Part shown: piece by piece, positions 17,812 through 24,877 of the stretch
How positions within the stretch are numbered: the stretch's first letter is position 1
Layout of the letters: each line of letters opens with the position of its first letter
Assembly: GCA_037045455.1 (NCBI GenBank)
Contig: JBAOIN010000012.1
Span: 62,001 to 126,000 of the forward strand
Direction: 5' to 3'
DNA: 64,000 bases
Origin: JADKAV01 sp037045455
Lineage (GTDB): Bacteria > Actinomycetota > Actinomycetes > S36-B12 > UBA10799
Made by a program: the position numbers and the translations under genes
The notes under the pieces: model-generated
The model's database searches: none
What the model was told of the DNA's origin: nothing
Seen by the model: only the letters and a program-made list of their open reading frames with translations

Positions 17812-18291
17812 CTACTCACACAGTCGCGCGTACGCCGCCGCCCATTCCCGCGGCGACGTCCAGGCCCACTCTGGGATACCGCACTCAAAACCACAGTGGA
17901 CATGCGCGAACCTGCGGGCTTGGGCTTTCGACACCACCCGCCATCCGACGAAGTGCGTGCGCGCGCCGTGACCGGAGACTGACTTGGTCTCGGTGATCTT
18001 CGAGCAGTCGCTTCCCACCTGACCGATCACCGTGTTGCCCTCTCGACGCATCCATCCGATCGAGCCGACGCCACCCGATTGGGCCCTCGACATCTTGAAG
18101 CGGATTCGATTACCGTCGGCCTGCATCGCGACCACGCCGCACTCCGCGTACTGACACGTGTCACTGCTCACCATGTAGATGGTGTGGCTGCGGGCCGACG
18201 CAGGCATCGACAGCGTCAGGCCGACAAGGCTCGCGATGGCACTTGCCAGTGCTATCCGGCGAGGGCCGCGCCCGCGAACGAGTTTGGACAT
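17812..18291 (-). CDS. Cysteine-containing secreted protein, unknown function
   Basis: 159 residues from ATG 18291. A twin-arginine-free but strongly basic N terminus (R-G-R-G-P-R-R) leads into a signal peptide ending P-A-S-A. The mature part holds six cysteines, including D-T-C-Q-Y-A-E-C-G and H-V-H-C-G-F-E-C-G, suggesting disulphides outside the cell. No family recognised. It sits 16 bases after a possible small gene at 18308 and may share its promoter and operator site C. Confidence 0.6.
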   Translation of the reverse strand: MSKLVRGRGPRRIALASAIASLVGLTLSMPASARSHTIYMVSSDTCQYAECGVVAMQADGNRIRFKMSRAQSGGVGSIGWMRREGNTVIGQVGSDCSKITETKSVSGHGARTHFVGWRVVSKAQARRFAHVHCGFECGIPEWAWTSPREWAAAYARLCE

Positions 18292-18307
18292 GCAGATCTC
18301 CTGACTC

Positions 18308-18553
18308 CTAGGGGTGTTGGACACAACCACGTCGGGGCGCGTCGGCAGTCCCTACGGGATAGCCCGCGTACCACCGCCAGTGAGCGCCTACAAAATGCGC
18401 CTGAAACGATGTGTCAGCCGACCCTTCCCGCGTGATAACGGCCCACCGTCCGCGGCAGGCGGCCAGCGGGGGGACTAAGTAGTTGGAGGTCGTGACAACA
18501 GCAATGCCATCTGGCTGCGGATTCTGGACGGGGGGTCTCATCATCCGGGTCAT
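18308..18553 (-). CDS. Possible small protein, uncertain
   Basis: 82 codons from ATG 18553, or 104 from GTG 18619. The last 65 residues look protein-like (A-A-C-R-G-R-W-A-V-I-T-R-E-G, F-V-G-A-H-W-R-W-Y) and recall the ends of actinobacterial secreted proteins, but the N terminus shows no signal peptide, so the frame could be broken. Operator-like site C lies 84 bp upstream of ATG 18553, and the stop is 16 bases before the next gene, which supports a real unit. Confidence 0.4.
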   Translation of the reverse strand: MTRMMRPPVQNPQPDGIAVVTTSNYLVPPLAACRGRWAVITREGSADTSFQAHFVGAHWRWYAGYPVGTADAPRRGCVQHP

Positions 18554-18627
18554 CTGCCTCGCCCCCTGACAACAGCCAGTCCTGCTGGTGACGCTAATGA
18601 GCGCCCGAGGAGCATTCACTGCTCCAC

Positions 18628-18647
18628 TGCCCCCACTTCAGGGGACA
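18628..18647. promoter_or_regulatory. Operator-like palindrome, site C
   Basis: TGCCCCC-N6-GGGGACA, one mismatch from the consensus. It lies upstream of the leftward genes ending at 18308, 17812 and 17276. The 18554-18873 stretch around it has no other gene signal apart from site D. Confidence 0.5.
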
Positions 18648-18765
18648 CCTGGGGCTGGCGGCCGCGGAGTTGATCGTACGAGCGGTCAGGCATTCCCTCT
18701 GATCTCGCGCGTTTCGGAAGAGTGCGACTCCGCGCCGGCCCGCAGCAAGGTCAGTGCGGTCCCGA

Positions 18766-18785
18766 TGTCCCTGCATCCGGGGACA
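18766..18785. promoter_or_regulatory. Operator-like palindrome, site D
   Basis: TGTCCCT-N6-GGGGACA, one mismatch from the consensus, centred 98 bp upstream of the small membrane-protein gene at 18874. Confidence 0.6.
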
Positions 18786-18873
18786 AGTTCACGTGTCGGA
18801 GACCAGTAACGCAAGACGAGCATTGGCAGCGATAGGTAGTCGCGGCGGACGTGAAGCGAGAGGGAGTGACCCC

Positions 18874-19071
18874 ATGGGAAAAGTGGGCGACGCTGTGAGT
18901 TCGGGAACCATCACGATCTACAACATCCTCGTGTCCATCTTCTGGCTGGTCGTCGGAGTCGTGTGCGTGGTCTACGCCTTCTCCGGTGGCGACCTCTGGG
19001 CAGGGCTGGTCGGCGCTGGCGCAGTGCTGTATGGCCTCTGGCCTGTGATCAGGTTCGTGTTTGACCTCTGA
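18874..19071 (+). CDS. 65-residue two-helix membrane protein
   Basis: Start ATG 18874 follows GAGAGGGAGTGACCCC. Two hydrophobic stretches, about 15-38 (I-L-V-S-I-F-W-L-V-V-G-V-V) and 43-62 (L-W-A-G-L-V-G-A-G-A-V), are joined by a short G-G-D-L loop. Similar in size and layout to the 62-63 residue proteins at 14816 and 24686 but without their I-Y-L-F-R-G-G motif. Its own operator (site D) lies upstream. Function unknown; probably an envelope-stress accessory. Confidence 0.7.
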   Translation: MGKVGDAVSSGTITIYNILVSIFWLVVGVVCVVYAFSGGDLWAGLVGAGAVLYGLWPVIRFVFDL

Positions 19072-19104
19072 GGCGGGACGCTGCGTGAGCGGCCAACCAA
19101 CCCC

Positions 19105-19497
19105 TCAGTGATTCGGGAACAACTGCCAGCGATACCCCTGCCGCCAATCGATCCCGCACTCCACGGCAACCGGCCGGGCCGCGATGAGCAGGTCATCACG
19201 GGTGGCATAGGGCAAGGCCATCACCCGTTGCAGGTACACCGCGGCTTGCGTCGACTTCAGAGCTCCAGGGTGGCGGCTGGCGACCGATCGCAAGCGGGCT
19301 GCAGTCATCCGGATCCCGGCCTCAGCGCCCGCCCCTCGTCCCAGCAGGGCGCCGGCAAAGGCGCGGTACGACGTGCACACCTCGTCGCTACTGGTCGGTG
19401 CTCGCAATTGGTGCAACCGTGCCGCCCAGAGTCCACCCACCCACGCCAGCATGGTCGCGGCCAGGACGAGACAGAGTGCGTCACGGACCTTCGTCAA
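19105..19497 (-). CDS. Small membrane-anchored or secreted protein
   Basis: About 130 residues. The start is TTG 19497, with GGAGGACGGGCTGC upstream; it overlaps the regulator's end by 17 bases. One hydrophobic N-terminal segment (A-L-C-L-V-L-A-A-T-M-L-A-W-V-G-G-L) can be a signal anchor. The outside part has one Cys near each end (E-V-C-T-S-Y-R and V-E-C-G-I-D-W), the spacing seen in the HdeA-like lipoproteins of this locus. Last gene of the kinase operon; it may be a target or accessory of the signalling pathway. Confidence 0.6.
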   Translation of the reverse strand: MTKVRDALCLVLAATMLAWVGGLWAARLHQLRAPTSSDEVCTSYRAFAGALLGRGAGAEAGIRMTAARLRSVASRHPGALKSTQAAVYLQRVMALPYATRDDLLIAARPVAVECGIDWRQGYRWQLFPNH

Positions 19498-20107
19498 GCA
19501 GCCCGTCCTCCCTGGCCACCTTGCCGAGTTCCATCTTCGTGCGGGCTGGGCGCCCGGACGCCTCGTACTTGGCCCGCACCCGGTCGAGGTACTCCTTGGC
19601 GGTGTTCGCCGAAACGCCCATCCGGCGGGCGACCGACTTGAGCGGAAATCCCTGGCTGTACAGCTGCAGCGCGCGCAGTTCCTGAGCACTGAGGTCCGGC
19701 GGCGCGGGTGCGCACATCAAGGCTGCGAGTTCCCGGCTGAGGACGAACTCACCACTCGCGGCCTGGCGAATCGCGACCACCAACTCCTCTGGCGGGCGAG
19801 ACTTCGCCACGTAGCCGCGCGCTCCGGAGAGCAGGGCATCTCGCACTTTCGCACCGGTCTCCAGTGCACTGACGAGAACCACTGCAATGCCATGGTCGAC
19901 GAAGCGGTCGACAAGCTCGGCCGCCGACGGCAGTTCGGCACCGAGGTCGATGTCCAGCAGGACCAAGTCCAGGTCCGCAGCCAGGGCAGCGTCGGGATCA
20001 CAGCCGGCGTACACGCACTGCACGTCCTGCGCATTGTCGTTCAACCACACCTGCAGACCCTGCGCAAGCAGCTGGTGGTCGTCGATCACCGCCACCCGGA
20101 TCGGCAT
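19481..20107 (-). CDS. NarL-type response regulator (canonical)
   Basis: 208 residues. Receiver with D9-D10, phospho-acceptor D52 (L-V-L-L-D-I-D-L), L-V-S-A and K102 (G-Y-V-A-K), followed by a LuxR-type helix-turn-helix (L-R-A-L-Q-L-Y-S-Q-G, N-T-A-K-E-Y-L-D-R-V-R-A). ATG 20107 shares its first base with the stop of the lipoprotein gene upstream. It stands in one operon with the double-length histidine kinase (20619) and lipoproteins, so it is the probable output of that kinase. The six palindromes in this locus are its most likely DNA targets; that is inference. Confidence 0.92.
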   Translation of the reverse strand: MPIRVAVIDDHQLLAQGLQVWLNDNAQDVQCVYAGCDPDAALAADLDLVLLDIDLGAELPSAAELVDRFVDHGIAVVLVSALETGAKVRDALLSGARGYVAKSRPPEELVVAIRQAASGEFVLSRELAALMCAPAPPDLSAQELRALQLYSQGFPLKSVARRMGVSANTAKEYLDRVRAKYEASGRPARTKMELGKVAREDGLLDEGP

Positions 20108-20622
20108 CAGCCGTCGATGCCCGGCGTGTTCGACGGACATTCCGGCACCCCCTTGACCAGACCGTCGAGATCGTCGCGGGTCAGATAGATGTCGGCAAAC
20201 CAGTAGTACTGGTCGCCGGCCTTGGCATACACCCAGTTCTTGGAGTCGATCGCGAGGTCGTTGCGAATGGCTGCCGGGGAGGGCGCCTGGCACAGCACCG
20301 TGACTTTGTCACCGTGCCGCACGATGGCGATCTTGGAACGCTGCTCGTACCCCCGTGTGGGCCACGCGTTCATATCGCAGACCACTGTGAGGTCGCAGCC
20401 CGTCGGGTCGTCCGGAACCCACCACCCTGAGGTGTCCACCGTCCATTGCTTGCCCGAACCGACAGCCTTTTCAAAGGATTTGCCCGGCGCAGTCGGGGAA
20501 GCTGCCGCGGACGATTCGACCGCGGCCGTCGGCGAAGCCTCGCCGGTGGCGTCCGTTTGCTCGGAACAGGCCGCCAGCCCCAGCGTTGCCAGGAGAACCC
20601 CGGCGACTCGTAGGTGTTTCAT
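20107..20622 (-). CDS. Lipoprotein in kinase operon, unknown function
   Basis: 171 residues. Signal peptide with lipobox L-A-A-C at about residue 19, then a Ser/Thr/Ala/Pro-rich linker to about 55. The folded part contains W-W-V-P-D-D-P-T-G-C-D-L-T-V-V-C and three or more cysteines, with aromatic residues (Q-Y-Y-W-F-A-D-I-Y) that could form a ligand pocket. ATG 20622 overlaps the kinase stop (ATGA) and its stop touches the regulator start, so it lies between sensor kinase and regulator. An extracytoplasmic co-sensor is likely by position only. Confidence 0.75.
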   Translation of the reverse strand: MKHLRVAGVLLATLGLAACSEQTDATGEASPTAAVESSAAASPTAPGKSFEKAVGSGKQWTVDTSGWWVPDDPTGCDLTVVCDMNAWPTRGYEQRSKIAIVRHGDKVTVLCQAPSPAAIRNDLAIDSKNWVYAKAGDQYYWFADIYLTRDDLDGLVKGVPECPSNTPGIDG

Positions 20623-22715
20623 GTCATCTCCCTTTCCGACCGGGGCTGGGCTTGGTCCAACTGCCATTGCAGATGCAGCCAGCGCTCCGACTCGTCCGTC
20701 CAACTCCCCGGTACCGCACGGCCGGCATCCTGGGTGTGCGCCAGCAACGACGCCTCGCCACCCAGCTCGGCCAGGGTGATACCGACCGCCCCCGTCTCGG
20801 GAAGCCACGCCTCGAGCAGGTCAGCGTCTTCGGCCGAGCCTGGCCCGACATCCGCCGGGTCCCCGTCCAAAGTGAGCACGACGGTCTCACTCGAGGCGAG
20901 GCGCCGCAGCGCATCCGGAAGCGGCCCGGCGACACCCAACAGCAACACCTGGCTGCGCAGACCAGCCGCGCACCTGCGGGCTTGGTCTCGCAATTGCGCA
21001 CTGTCCGGCTCACCCGCGGCGATGGCCCCCATCAATCCCAGTGCCGTCTCGGTCTGTGGCACCGACCAGGTCAAGCTGGCAGCCGTCGCACGCTGCCGAC
21101 TGGCATGGATCAGGTCCAAGTGCTGCAAGTAGGCCCCCTTGGAGACCCGGACACGCTGGCGTTCCAGCGCCCGGCTGAACTGGAACCCACTGGCCGCCAG
21201 GCACAGCGCCACGAGGCATGTGAACAGGTAGTCGGTGCCACACTCGGGCACCAACGCGGCGGTGACGTACACGGCCGCGCTCGAGGCGGCCAGCACTGCC
21301 AAGGCGACCGCCAACGGGAAACTGGCCCGCCAGAACGCGACAGCTACGCAGATGAGGATCAGCAGTCGCGGATCCAGCGGCGACGCCACTTGGAAAGACG
21401 CGCAATACGGATCCGAAATCGGTAAGGCCAGGGACACGCACAAGGCACCAGTCAGAATCACGACCCACAGGGACCAGCGGCGGGCGCCTGGGAGCACGAC
21501 AGCGACGAGAGCCATCGCACACACGATCGCGGCCAGCAGCAGCGCTGCCACCCGCACCGGACGGTCAACCAAGCCGCTGTCCAGGCCTGTGAGCCACAGC
21601 CACACCACCAGGGAGATCACGATCAGAGCAGTGAGCAGCATCAGCAGGCCGCGCCGTACATCAGCCAGAACCTGGAAGGCCCGCGCTTGACCCTGATCCC
21701 ACACGAGACTCACGCGCGTCCCGACGCCAGGGATCGAACTGATCTGGGCGACGCCGCCGACCTGAGTCATCACGGCTTCCACCGAGTATCTGGTTCCGAT
21801 GCCGCGACGAGCGTGGGCGAACCCCCGCCCGCCGTCACTGATATCGATCCAGGCAAGATCCTCACCGATCCGGCCCGACACCTCGACCAGGTCCGATTCG
21901 GCATGCTTGGCGACATTACGCAGGGCCTCTGCGCCGGCGCTGACAAACGCCTCGGCCACGGCCAGCGGCGGCTGGCCGTCGACGACCGTCTCCACCTCGA
22001 CGGTCAAGCCGTTGTTGCGCGCTGCCTGCCGAAGCCGGTCGAGCAGTGGCCCACCGGAGGTGTACCGGCTCAGTCTGGACAGGTCGTCCTCGCAGCGCTG
22101 CTGCAGCACCGCCCACGACGCCGGCGGCACTCCGCGCGCAACCGACTCCAGGGTGTTCAGGGCCGTGTCGTGCCAGATCCGGCGGATCTCCTCCGTGCGC
22201 AGCGGCTCCTGCTCGGCGCTGGCCGTCGCAGCCAGCCGGTCGAGCGCCTCCTGCTCGGAGCGGTCGATCCGGGTTGCCGCCACACGCAGCACCTCCGAAA
22301 GAGCAATCGCCAATAGGGCCAAGGCCGCCAGGGGCAGCAGGCGATAGCCAACCAGCAGAGGACTCGTTTGGATGGCCTGCCCTGTGCCGAACGCGGGAAC
22401 CGCCAGGGCCAGCAGAATCAACGCGTTACTCAGCAGTGCCGTCGCGACCGGAACCACGACGCCACATGCGATCAGTGACCCGCACGCCGCTGCCGCCGCA
22501 GCCGGCCACCACCCTTCCAGCCCCGCCATGTTCTGCACTCCCGCCAGGAACCAAGCAGCGCCCACAGCAGCAGCGACGACGGTCACGGGAGCATGGCCCG
22601 CGAGCGCACCCGCTACACACAGGCCAGCTGCTGCGATCAGCAGCGCCGCGGCCCAGATGCCTGTGCGCTGCGAGCCTTCTGGTGGAACCGCCAGGAACCA
22701 GAGCGCGCTGACCAC
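20619..22715 (-). CDS. Double-length NarL-family histidine kinase
   Basis: 698 residues. N half: about five membrane helices (1-145), DHp helix E-E-I-R-R-I-W-H182-D-T-A-L-N-T-L-E, then HATPase domain with N box E-A-L-R-N267-V-A-K-H-A, G1 D-I-S-D-G-G-R-G (about 291-298) and G2 G-I-G-T-R (305). C half: five or six more helices (355-510), a coiled segment (H537-A-S-R-Q-R-A-T-A) and a domain (570-698) with a weak kinase-like outline but no N or G boxes. It looks like a fusion or duplication in which the second kinase has decayed. GTG 22715 is the first usual start; the helix may begin further upstream. Co-transcribed with the PQQ lipoprotein and the regulator. Confidence 0.85.
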   Translation of the reverse strand: MVSALWFLAVPPEGSQRTGIWAAALLIAAAGLCVAGALAGHAPVTVVAAAVGAAWFLAGVQNMAGLEGWWPAAAAAACGSLIACGVVVPVATALLSNALILLALAVPAFGTGQAIQTSPLLVGYRLLPLAALALLAIALSEVLRVAATRIDRSEQEALDRLAATASAEQEPLRTEEIRRIWHDTALNTLESVARGVPPASWAVLQQRCEDDLSRLSRYTSGGPLLDRLRQAARNNGLTVEVETVVDGQPPLAVAEAFVSAGAEALRNVAKHAESDLVEVSGRIGEDLAWIDISDGGRGFAHARRGIGTRYSVEAVMTQVGGVAQISSIPGVGTRVSLVWDQGQARAFQVLADVRRGLLMLLTALIVISLVVWLWLTGLDSGLVDRPVRVAALLLAAIVCAMALVAVVLPGARRWSLWVVILTGALCVSLALPISDPYCASFQVASPLDPRLLILICVAVAFWRASFPLAVALAVLAASSAAVYVTAALVPECGTDYLFTCLVALCLAASGFQFSRALERQRVRVSKGAYLQHLDLIHASRQRATAASLTWSVPQTETALGLMGAIAAGEPDSAQLRDQARRCAAGLRSQVLLLGVAGPLPDALRRLASSETVVLTLDGDPADVGPGSAEDADLLEAWLPETGAVGITLAELGGEASLLAHTQDAGRAVPGSWTDESERWLHLQWQLDQAQPRSEREMT

Positions 22716-22787
22716 GAAGACCGACGTGAGCGTAGTGACGGCCAGGGACTGCAGTGACGCGCGGCACGCGTCGCGGGCGTCGATGGC

Positions 22788-24062
22788 TCAGTCCCGGGTC
22801 ATGAACAGCGCGCGGGCCAGGTTCGGCCGGGTCCCGATCGGGGTGCCGGAGCCGGTGTAAGCCTGCAACTGCGTTCCAGTGCTCGCCAAGTAGACCTGTC
22901 CGGACCAGCGCCGCAAGTCAGGACCCCACAGGGGCTGGATCACGTACGGCTGCCCCGTCCGGGAGTCCAGCACGGCACCATCGTCAGCGCCAGCAGCACC
23001 CCAGAAAAGCCCTTCCCCACCGAGTCCGATGATGAGTCCGGTCCCTTGCATCTGCGCCGCACTGCGTGACCACAGGGCCTCGCCGCTGACCATGTCATGC
23101 ACCGTCAGGGAGCCATCGGAGTGCAGACAGGCCACCGACTGGCCTTCTGCGTCCACGATGGGATCCCCCTCGCACACGTCATGCCAGCGCTGCTGGCCAC
23201 TGCGGTCGTAGGTCGCAAGGTCGACCTCAGTGGTGTCATCGTGAGCACCCATCAGCAGCACGTCGTTGCCGGACAGGGCATACCCCGTAGCCCGGTCACC
23301 GGCGCGGCGGTCATACCACGCGAACGTTGTGATGATGCTGCCATCTGCGGGATCCAGAAACGCGACATGATCACTGGCGCCGGCGCGATCCTTGTCCTCG
23401 CGGTAGGTAGCGACCACGACTTCGCCCGGATCCACAGAGCGCCACTGGTACTCCCCCGGTGTGCTCCAGTGCTCTTGGCCAGTGCTCTGATCCAGCGCTA
23501 CCAAGCCCGTCTCCCGCCGGTTCCCGGCATCCGGCGCACTGGGCCGGACAAGGACGTCGCTGCTCGTGTAGCCCGACACGAGCGCGAACGGTCGCGGACC
23601 CTGCGCCGGTACTGTCTGCGACCAACGCTTGGTGCCAGTGCGCGTATCCCACGCCCAGGCTTGTACCCCGCCGAGGCTGCGGATGCCGGTCGTGACTGTT
23701 CCCGTGGGGTCGGTCCTGGGGAATCCGATGGCGTCGCTGTAGGCGAGCGTGCTCAGCGTCTTGCCACTCTCCAAGGTTCCGGCAGTCTGTTTCATCAGCG
23801 TCTGGCTGTCGGGTGCCAGGCCCGCGACGGTGTAGATGTCGCCATAAGTCCGGATCGCCCGTAAGGGACCGATCCCGCCGGGAATGCGCTTGGTCCACTG
23901 CAATTGGCCGCGGTTGGTCTGGGCACCGCTGGGAACCAGCGATTCACTGGGTGAGGCGCCGCCGGGGGTTCCAGAAGGTGCCGGTGGCGTCGAGGCCACG
24001 CATCCCGAAAGCAGAACTCCGGCCAAACCGGCGACAACTAGGCGTGGTAGACGCTCCCCCAT
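22788..24062 (-). CDS. PQQ-repeat beta-propeller lipoprotein
   Basis: 424 residues from ATG 24062 (or 428 from 24074). The lipobox is L-L-S-G-C at about residue 21, followed by a Pro/Ser/Thr-rich spacer. The rest shows repeated propeller blades such as V-Q-A-W-A-W-D-T-R-T-G-T-K-R-W, G-L-V-A-L-D-Q-S-T-G-Q-E-H-W and T-Y-D-R-S-G-Q-Q-R-W, typical of PQQ-like repeats; no quinone-enzyme catalytic residues are evident, so it is probably a binding or scaffold propeller outside the membrane. First gene of the kinase operon; operators E and F lie upstream. A sensor partner of the kinase is a reasonable inference. Confidence 0.82.
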   Translation of the reverse strand: MGERLPRLVVAGLAGVLLSGCVASTPPAPSGTPGGASPSESLVPSGAQTNRGQLQWTKRIPGGIGPLRAIRTYGDIYTVAGLAPDSQTLMKQTAGTLESGKTLSTLAYSDAIGFPRTDPTGTVTTGIRSLGGVQAWAWDTRTGTKRWSQTVPAQGPRPFALVSGYTSSDVLVRPSAPDAGNRRETGLVALDQSTGQEHWSTPGEYQWRSVDPGEVVVATYREDKDRAGASDHVAFLDPADGSIITTFAWYDRRAGDRATGYALSGNDVLLMGAHDDTTEVDLATYDRSGQQRWHDVCEGDPIVDAEGQSVACLHSDGSLTVHDMVSGEALWSRSAAQMQGTGLIIGLGGEGLFWGAAGADDGAVLDSRTGQPYVIQPLWGPDLRRWSGQVYLASTGTQLQAYTGSGTPIGTRPNLARALFMTRD

Positions 24063-24183
24063 AGCGATCAGCATAGGAGACGCATCTTTCCGGCCACCCT
24101 CCGGCTGCCCCGTTAGTGATCTACGTCGCTGCCTCCCCCAGTGGAAGTGTCGCGACTTGTAGATCTTGCCGGCAAACGGGCCG

Positions 24184-24203
24184 TGTCCCCGTTACGGGGG
24201 ACA
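24184..24203. promoter_or_regulatory. Operator-like palindrome, site E (perfect)
   Basis: TGTCCCC at 24184-24190 and GGGGACA at 24197-24203 with six bases between. It lies in the 312-bp divergent gap between the kinase operon (leftward) and the second lipoprotein cassette (rightward); the gap holds no other gene. Confidence 0.75.
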
Positions 24204-24214
24204 GGAAGCGGCAG

Positions 24215-24234
24215 TGTCACCAGGAACGGGGACA
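24215..24234. promoter_or_regulatory. Operator-like palindrome, site F
   Basis: TGTCACC-N6-GGGGACA, one mismatch. Its centre is 31 bp from that of site E, about three helical turns, so two dimers would bind the same face of DNA. Confidence 0.65.
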
Positions 24235-24374
24235 TCTGGCGGACCGCTCACGGACGGATCGATACGTCAAGGTCAACTCATGGACCGCGAGAGTCGCGAT
24301 GCTCTTCACCGCCGCCGACGGCAGACGGGGCAGCCAACGCGACTCGCTGAGGATTTCACGAAGGGGGCTCTGAC

Positions 24375-24668
24375 ATGAAGATTGCTCTGATGGCAGCTGC
24401 GGTGTTGCTGGCCGCCCCTCTGACCGGTTGTGGTGCTGTGTCGACCACATGCAGCGACTTCAACAAGGCGGACAGCTCCAAGCAGCAGGAACTCGCCGAT
24501 GGGTGGCTTGAGAACAACCAGGACGAGCTGCAGGGAAACAGACTGTTCTCCCTGAAATCGTCGGATGAGCAACAGCAGTACGTCATCGACGCCATGACCG
24601 AGTACTGCTCCGAGAACCCCGACAAGGATCTCAGCGAGCTCGGGCCTGGGTATGCGTTCGGAACGTGA
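24375..24668 (+). CDS. HdeA-like small lipoprotein, cassette copy 2
   Basis: 97 residues with a compact signal peptide and lipobox L-T-G-C at about residue 19. The mature part has S-T-T-C-S-D-F-N-K-A, L-A-D-G-W-L-E-N-N and, later, M-T-E-Y-C-S-E-N-P, ending P-G-Y-A-F-G-T. It is a clear paralogue of the protein at 15021. ATG 24375 follows AAGGGGGCTCTGAC. It is followed 17 bases later by the paralogue of the mini membrane protein, so the two-gene order is conserved between copies. Control by sites E and F is likely. Confidence 0.8.
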   Translation: MKIALMAAAVLLAAPLTGCGAVSTTCSDFNKADSSKQQELADGWLENNQDELQGNRLFSLKSSDEQQQYVIDAMTEYCSENPDKDLSELGPGYAFGT

Positions 24669-24685
24669 GAGATCGGGAGGAAGAA

Positions 24686-24877
24686 ATGTCGCAATGGGAA
24701 TCTGAAACGGGTCCGGAAAGCCCCTGGCGATTCAGCTGGGTTGGTCTTCTGTGGGTGGTGATCGCACTGGCGGCATTCGTCACTGCCACGCCGATGGGCA
24801 TCCTGATCGGGCTGGGTGCGCTCGCCTACTCGATCTACCTCTTCCGGGGTGGCCGTCACCAAATCATCATCTGGTGA
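24686..24877 (+). CDS. 63-residue membrane protein, cassette copy 2
   Basis: Start ATG 24686 with GGGAGGAAGAA directly upstream; a GTG at 24665 is less likely because copy 1 starts at the same motif (M-S-Q). Two hydrophobic segments, the I-Y-L-F-R-G-G motif and the end I-I-I-W are shared with the protein at 14816. The last 11 bases overlap the convergent antiporter gene. Probably works with the lipoprotein encoded just before it. Confidence 0.75.
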   Translation: MSQWESETGPESPWRFSWVGLLWVVIALAAFVTATPMGILIGLGALAYSIYLFRGGRHQIIIW

